From: Saposhnikovia divaricata
Taxonomy: Eukaryota; Streptophyta; Magnoliopsida; Apiales; Apiaceae
Assembly (NCBI GenBank): GCA_036435485.1
Contig: CM071596.1
Coordinates: 138,533,001-138,597,000 of the forward strand
Direction: 5' to 3'
Length of the DNA stretch: 64,000 nucleotides
The stretch's first letter is position 1, and the number at the start of each line of letters is the position of its first letter. Position numbers and translations under genes: made by a program. A model generated the notes under the pieces. That model was not told the DNA's origin. It saw only the letters and a list, made by a program, of their open reading frames with translations, and did no database searches. Below, piece after piece: positions 57,301-64,000 of the stretch.

Positions 57301-59111
57301 ACGAAGCTTAGAACATTACCTATCCTATCATGGCAGATTGCAAAGCTAGGCAGTGAGTTACATCTACTGTCCAAGTTGTTTTTCTTAAGGTTAACGAAAT
57401 TTCGGCATTACGACGGCTATATATCGAACGTTCCAAAAATTATAACAATCCAACCAAGCCACACCGGGCATCCACACAACTTATCACATGATTATGAACA
57501 TCATCAAGTCCAGATCATACCAGTTTACCACAATAATTAACATGCTTTCTTGCTCAACTAAATCACTTACTAATTATGCTTATAATCATGCTAACATCAT
57601 AACCAAGCTTAGCTCATCAAAAACATCCATAAACTTAAAGTTGATCTAGGGTTTCAAGAGTGTTATACCTTCTTGAGAGTATGTACTAGCCTTACAAAGC
57701 TTGTTATAGTCCTTGGATAGCCTTAGGGTAGCTAAGATCAACCATGAAAACAAAAAAAATCAAAGATTAGTTCATGAAACACTATTCATCCTCCTCTTTC
57801 ATGATTTTTTTGAAAATGGAAACAAAGGAGTTTGGACTTGAAATTTTTAGGAGATTGCTTTTATGAAATATAGGACTCACCATAAAAATTTGATGATCAA
57901 ACAAGGAGTGGAAGCTTGGTTTGGAAATCTAAAAATTCCAAAAATTCGAAGTCTTGTTTCTTGAGGGGAAAAACAGGGTGATTTTCTTGAATTTATTTAC
58001 CTATCCAAACGATCTTCAAAAATTATGAAATTTTGAACGAATACTCTACATATATTGAGGAAGCTATGGTTAAAATTTGGTGATCTATGAATGGGTAGAA
58101 GTGGAGATATGAATTTTTATTTCATGGTGGTTCTTGCTGGGCAGTTTGAAGAAAATGGAGAGAGATGGAGTTGCTTGGCTTTTCTCTCCCACTTTGTTTC
58201 AATTGATAAATGATATGTTTCTATGATATTTCCCTTGCCAAGGATCAGATGTAACCAGCCTTGTCACCCCTCAATCCATGTGCCAAAGATTTGTGGTTAG
58301 AAAGAAAAGAGTAACAAGGTGCATTGTTGGCTTGTTCTTGATCAAACACCTCATGAATCCACTTGTTCTTGATTTGTTTCACACTTAATCCTCTTATGAC
58401 TTGCATGAGCTGATATTGCATGTAATATATCTGTGTTGTGTTGTATTTTAAAGCTCATTAAGCGTTTGTTTGATCGCTTAATCTCGTTTTAAAAATTCTA
58501 GCGATTTCTAGAACGCTCGTTTTTCTAACTCGAAGGTTTTTGTTCTAAATCCTTAAATCGTATTTAATAAAAATAAAATCCTTGATATAATAATTCTCTT
58601 TTCTTGTTCGCATTGACATGCTCTTCACTGCTCGATCCAATTTTCCATAAAAATAGAGTTTGGAATTTCTGAATTCCGATCGCGTTTACATACACTTATT
58701 TACCTTGTAGATTACTAATATGACTTCGAAATATCCATACCATGTCTCGTACATAGGTGGCATGAAAAATTTCTTAAACCTCAAAAATCACTATACATCC
58801 ACAAAATCACTATGCACGTACAGGAAACACTATGCACGTACGGGAAATACTATGCACGTACGGGAAATACTATGCACGTACGGGAAACACTATGCACGTA
58901 CTCATTTCCCTTCAAGGATCCATTAGCTCCTTCCTGGATGGTAGATTATTCTTATCTAGGTCCTCAACCATCGAATTACTCTATTCTGACAATATACCAA
59001 TGCATCAAGATCATTGTCCAAAGTAATATCCATTCATTACAATCATTGTTCCTCATTTTATCATTACTTAATAAAAAGTTTTAATTATATCCAAAATTTG
59101 GGGTTCTTACA
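54357..59111 (-). repeat. Gypsy-C 3' LTR
   Basis: The U5 half, the palindromic array and the antisense ORF follow Gypsy-A and Gypsy-B. From about 57340 to 58640 it carries private sequence and lacks the TATA segment of the others, then rejoins the Gypsy-B U3 tail at about 58650. It ends GGGGTTCTTACA. Confidence 0.92.
58809..58902. repeat. 20-bp minisatellite in Gypsy-C U3
   Basis: Four full units of ACTATGCACGTACGGGAAAT type start at 58809, 58829, 58849 and 58869, plus a partial fifth at 58889. Gypsy-B has one full unit and a partial one at 18757 and 29159. Confidence 0.9.
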
Positions 59112-59124
59112 GTCTCCCCTCCTT
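59112..59124 (-). other. Polypurine tract of Gypsy-C
   Basis: Same tract as Gypsy-A and Gypsy-B, intact next to the 3' LTR. Confidence 0.88.
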
Positions 59125-62100
59125 AAAAGGATTCCGTCCCGGAATCAGGTAGGAAGCAAAGAGTCGTTTGCCTGTTGTTCACTTTTTGGCTTCCCGGTCA
59201 ATTCTTAGTCGTTCTACCCTTCCTCAGCACATCTTCTAGTGCTACAATCCATACTGTATCCTTTTTTCATCAACGTTGCTACTTTTCGTTCAACTCACTA
59301 TCCGGGTTATACTCTTAATCAGTCTTATCCTTATTGATACCTGCAGTAACATTGGTATCACTATCACCCTACGAATTCGGAGGTAACCTCGCTCGTACTG
59401 TGCATTTCCTGATTGCTTTAATCTTCGCAATCTCGATCAATATAGATAAGTGGAAAGATTTATTGAGAGATCACTTATGATCAATTGAACATTTGTTATA
59501 TTGCATAGTTAGTACAGAAGGGGGCCAGCCTTTAGTACTTGACAAGCAATTAAACAAGTCATGGTATTCCACTTAGACTTCTATCACATAGACAGATAGT
59601 CACGTAGCAGTACCTCCCCTCCTAAAAAGGTTGTTCTTCTCAATTCATAAAGAAGATGAATAAGAGAGAAGAAGAGGAAAGAGTTCCAAAGGATTATAGA
59701 AAGCTTTCATGATTGTAGAATATCATACTCAGAATTTACCTCTGAACTATAGAGGTTTATCAAAGAAGAAATTAATCATAATTATATCCAATACTATTTG
59801 ATCGCAATCTCACGTGCCAACATATCTTGCTGCTTTGTCCATTATTCTATGGACAAATACTCTTGTTCAATCTTAGCGATACTCACATTCGGGAAATCCT
59901 TCAACCTTTCAGGTTAAATCTTAGATTTCTCACTTGACATCATTAGTACTGACATCCCATATCATGTTACTAGCTTTTTCATAACTATAATATTGACACT
60001 ATCAGGTTGTCATCCTGAGAATTCATTAGAAACCCATTCATAACATTCCTTGCTTCTCATTCCATAGTTGCTTTCCCAGCCTTTTCTTTATCAATCACAT
60101 CCTTCTTATTATCTGATTCTTACTCATTTCTATTATTTACTTTCACCTTCACCTCTTTATTGAGACACCTTTTTGCACTTGGTACCTCCTTATCGGTATT
60201 CCGTCACATTTATTTTATAATCATCACGTTATTCCAATTTAAATTTTCCGAAATGAATCTGGCCCGATCCCTTTAACTTAGATTCATATAATCTACTTCT
60301 GCCAACCTTGTTTCTCATCACTTGTTCTTTTCTATCCGTGGTTTTCCACAGGTTGTCTTTCGTAAGTCAGACCAGGTCGTATATCTACATGCTCGTACTC
60401 CTATCATCTGTTGAACATCTGCATTTCACTGGCGTAGCCTGGCCACATGAAAACCCGTTATGACCGTGCTATAAGTTTTGGGGGTAAGGCTGGCTCGAAT
60501 ACCGCCGTCCGAACACTTATAAACTCTCAGGTGGCCCAATAAGTCTCGGGCTCAACCGCCCTTCCCTCCAAGTCTCATTAATTCTTTCTACGGGAATACG
60601 TTTAGCATCACGAATTATCAACCTCATATTCTCTATCTTGTTTGTGCAGAAGTACACTAACACAAACTTGCTTGTCATTCATCAACATGCCATTTAGCTT
60701 ATCAATAGCAGCACTTTCTTTATCTTTACGTTGTCATCTCCTTTCTAAGAAGAATCACCCTCGCTTGTTGTTTACGTAGTGCGTTAATAGTTAACCCTAC
60801 GGGTTTCAAATCCCTTAGGGAGACAAAGTAATCATTATTCCTTATCCATAAGGAACACTTCCTGAACTTGATGTAGATATAACATGAAGCAGATAGAATT
60901 GCAGAAGAGTTTCAAGCATCGCAGCTAGGTCCGGTTGATGAAACTATCACTTATGCATCTTCCATAAAAGACTGGAAACTTAACGGTTTACTTCATCAAT
61001 TTTTTTTTTTTTTGTACCATGGTCCTGGTTTGCCTCAAAACGGAACCTTCTAAGGTACGTAATATGCTTAAGACTCCATCAGGAATCGAATCTTTACTTA
61101 AACTATTATTACCTTCGATTCTTGCACAATCATCAAAAGGAATGTAACTTCCTCCACTCCAATATGACCTTCCAGGTCTTTCCAAATATCATTTTGTTTC
61201 TTCGGTATGAACATTTATAATTATTCCTTTATACTTAGACTGTCAGCCACCTCATTGGCCTTTCCTGATAATAATTTCTGGTAATCCATGTTCTCTGGAT
61301 ATATTCCAATTCAAACATTTCTACCTCATTCCTATCATTATTGGGTGAAAGCATTCTCCCTTAAGCTCTGCTGATGGAGAAAAAATATATTTATCAGTCT
61401 TTCTCCATAAGTCATTGCTTCCACCTACCCGTGGGAACTTTATCACGTTTATTCCCAATCCTACTTAGGATACTTCTTTTCTTAGTTCCTTCCTTATCTT
61501 AGGATAATCTCAACCTTTATAGGTTCAATCCATACTCCCTCAGGGTTTCATACATTCATCATCTGGTATATTGTTATTGTGTCTTACATTCTCTTCCAAA
61601 CTTCTAGTTGGAAACTCAGAATATTAGCTTTTCCTTGTAAGGTTTCTTAGGTCGTCCTCATCATTCCTCCTGTATTTTCTAGGTACAGGGTATATCAAAA
61701 CGTCATTGATCAATACTCTAATAATTCTATCTCTGTTCTTTCCAGAACTCTTTTTAATAATCTTTACAGGTCATTGTTGCCTTAGCAAATCTAACTCATA
61801 TCATCTGAATTCACAATGTCTTTATTAGGGTTAGTGCCATCCCTTGTGCATTCCCCAGGGTTTGCCTTACTTTATGGATATCCTATCCTTAATTCAACTG
61901 CCAAGGAATTCTTGCATTTTATACTTGGCAATCAAATCATGCATCCTTAATAAGGGTATCTTTCCAATCATTCTCATTTGATAATCGATCGGTGGCTTAA
62001 TGCTAACCTCTTCTTTCAGATAGTTGTCAGCCTATTTGACCTTCCCAAAGACAACGTATGTCTATCTGCTCTCTTACAGAACTTGGTACTGGTAGTAAGG

Positions 62101-64000
62101 ATGTTTTGGAAGATATTGGTCGAGTCGAGTTCAACGTGAATCTCTTAGTACTTATCGTTCTTCTCAAAGGTAATTGCCTTAGATGAAATTTCTACAGCAT
62201 ACTGATCCATATCTGACCATTTCTATACTCTCTTCATAAACCTTCGTTGTTTACTTTCCTCAGTCATAATATATTCATGGTATTCATGATACCCTAACAT
62301 CATACATCTCAAGTCATTATACTTCCATTTTTTTTTTTCGTAATCTTGGACGATCATATACACATGAGTCACTTCAGTACGGGTGACCCCATCCCAAAAA
62401 GGTCTAGTGAATTCCCAATCAAAACATGGGTTGTTCGGCAGAAGATTCAAACGATCTCATTAATGTTTCCTTTATATCAGAAGCCCTTGCAGTCGGTGCT
62501 TTCTTAGAAGCAACCCTGCTTTGTCCTTTCACTGATGGTCTAGTCACTCGATAATCCTTTGTGACTTGGCCTCAACTGGCCACACTAAAATAAAATAAAA
62601 TAATAATAAAAAAAAATGATTTTAGGGGTTGGCTAATAGCATTACTTTTCTAGCAATTGCCGGCATAGTGCCTTCTTCTTTGATACCTTTCTACCTTTCC
62701 AAAACTTTACTCCAAATAAGTCTTAATCGACTACTCGGCACTGTCTCCGATCACCTTTCCTCCACTTTTATCTTTTCAACTATTCTTATCACTCCCACGT
62801 GCCACGCAAGCTTACCATTCCTGGCATAACAGCCTTTTCACTTAAGTCAATCCCGAAGTTTCTCAGTCCGGCTGGTTTCTTACTTACATTTCCTCTTTTC
62901 GTCCAATCTCACTTCATCATTGTATTTCTACAATCAATCGCGATAACCAGGGTCTGTCCACCAACCCATTTTACCGCATCCTTACCCAAATCACAGGGTT
63001 TGCTCCAAATTTTTTTTTTTTACTCTCTTCCATGACATTCTCTGATAATCAGAAAGACAAGGTTTGCCAAAATTCACCGAATTCCTTTCCAGACTCAGGG
63101 AAATTTTGATCAATCTACCCACCTACTGGTAACATTAAGGAGACCAGTTTCGAAACCTGAAGAATAGTTCTATGAACCTCCAAGCAGGTGGAATCATAAG
63201 CAGTCATAGTTAACGAAATAATCATCATCGGATTGGAAGTTTACCCACTGGAGAGGAATCAATTATATACATCCCTTAGAAGGGAATCAATAGTTTCAAA
63301 CTGAAACCTGTCACAACGTCATGATATTCAATACTACTAAATGTCGGTCTACCTAACCCTTTATGCGAAGCGTCATTGGAAGCACAAAGTCTCCCTTTTT
63401 TTTCCATTAAGCAATGCCAGCTCTTGGTCATTACCAATTTCACCTTTTTGCTCCAGGAGGATTTTCTCACATTTTTCTCTTTAACTGCTGATCATATTAC
63501 TTGATCTATTATAATTCCGTGTCGGAGTAAACTTAAGGTAACTATTATAATCCATTCAAAGAGAAGAAGGAATTTAATATTCCTCTGAATCACATGCATC
63601 TAACGTTTCTGGTTCATCATTTAACTGAGTTGAATTAACTCTATACTCAGTCTCTGGCAGTAGTCTCATTACGAGTTCATCTTGACTCACTGGTCTTATC
63701 TTCCGGTAGGTTCTGAGATCATTGTCTTGCTTACTACTTCCTTATATAATTTTACCCAATCATGCTGTCACTTCCCAATGTCTTTACTTTCTAACTGATT
63801 CATTCATAAAATGGACATTTTCCTGAATAAAACAATTTCATCAACCTCAATTTGGTTCCATAAATTACAACCTATGACATCTGCCTTCTCATGGCGAATT
63901 ATTACTGACCATATTCATACTAATTCATTTATCAAATGATATGGCACTTACTGCCTCCTTCTCAACTATTCCTAGGGACTCTGCTCCTCGCCCTAAATCG
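59125..64000 (-). pseudogene. Gypsy-C decayed internal region (partial)
   Basis: No gag-pol ORF. It follows Gypsy-B 19066-24000 closely, including the integrase-tail remnant (about 60290-60560), the zinc-knuckle zone (about 62480-62590) and the displaced RNase H-like fragment (about 63340-63470). It has about 60 bases near 62030-62090 that Gypsy-B lacks and a divergent patch near 61560-61640, so Gypsy-B did not arise directly from this copy. Confidence 0.85.

Larger units (their letters stand above)
54357..64000 (-). mobile_element. Gypsy-C: relative of Gypsy-B, cut by the right window edge
   Basis: It begins TGTAACACCCCCAGATCC after GTGGC (probable target copy 54352-54356). A 4755-bp 3' LTR, the family polypurine tract and at least 4.9 kb of decayed interior follow. 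The PBS and 5' LTR are outside. Interior sequence and lesions are largely those of Gypsy-B. Confidence 0.9.

Noticed and set aside
1..64000. Host genes, tRNA or rRNA genes
   Set aside because: Nothing outside the transposable elements was left to annotate, and I saw no RNA gene signatures.

Overview
The window is a stack of transposable elements from a plant nuclear genome, and I recognise no host gene. The case for a plant: four primer binding sites or LTR families of plant type (three PBSs match TGGTATCAGAGC, the plant initiator Met-tRNA site), a Tekay/Del-like Ty3-gypsy polyprotein, two SIRE/Maximus-like Ty1-copia elements with an extra 3' ORF, and a CACTA (En/Spm) element with an intron-containing Transposase_24-type gene. 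The AT-rich composition and deep nesting suggest a large-genome angiosperm, probably a eudicot. I cannot name the species.

Layout, outermost to innermost. Copia-2 is the oldest host: its 3' LTR and tail are at 1-881 and its ORF3 and pol are at 44055-52221, all on the minus strand; its gag and 5' LTR lie beyond the right edge. Gypsy-A (882-44054, duplicated target TTAAA) split Copia-2 exactly at the stop codon of ORF3. The 3' LTR of Gypsy-A (882-6899) carries a 1463-bp non-autonomous CACTA element (2606-4068, target GAA). Its 5' LTR (13116-44054) is broken twice: by Gypsy-B (13998-29454, target GGTTG) and by Copia-1 (33059-43971, target ACATT). On the right, CACTA-2 (from 52222) sits in the pol protease region of Copia-2, and Gypsy-C (from 54357, running off the window) sits in an exon of the CACTA-2 gene.

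By-eye LTR comparison agrees with the nesting. Gypsy-A LTRs differ by roughly 1 percent, Copia-1 by 3 of 508 bases, and Gypsy-B by about ten of 5055 bases. Gypsy-A keeps gag, protease, RT, RNase H and integrase with a chromodomain-like tail, but has four in-frame stops and one frameshift; an unusual extra ORF (ORF0) lies upstream of its gag. Copia-1 has an intact 1109-codon pol, a gag with one frameshift, an intact 640-codon ORF3, and a small ORF on the opposite strand head-to-head with ORF3. Gypsy-B and Gypsy-C share the same decayed internal region but have young or full-length LTRs, as expected for a non-autonomous family mobilised in trans.

The most unusual signals are: (1) a family-specific short DNA motif scattered through LTR, noncoding and coding parts of each copia element (ATCCGTTGAT in Copia-2, CAGAGTTT in Copia-1); (2) a shared ORF3 domain in both copia elements; (3) ORF0 of Gypsy-A; (4) the divergent antisense ORF unit inside Copia-1; and (5) a 75-codon antisense ORF kept open in five gypsy LTR copies with mostly third-position changes.
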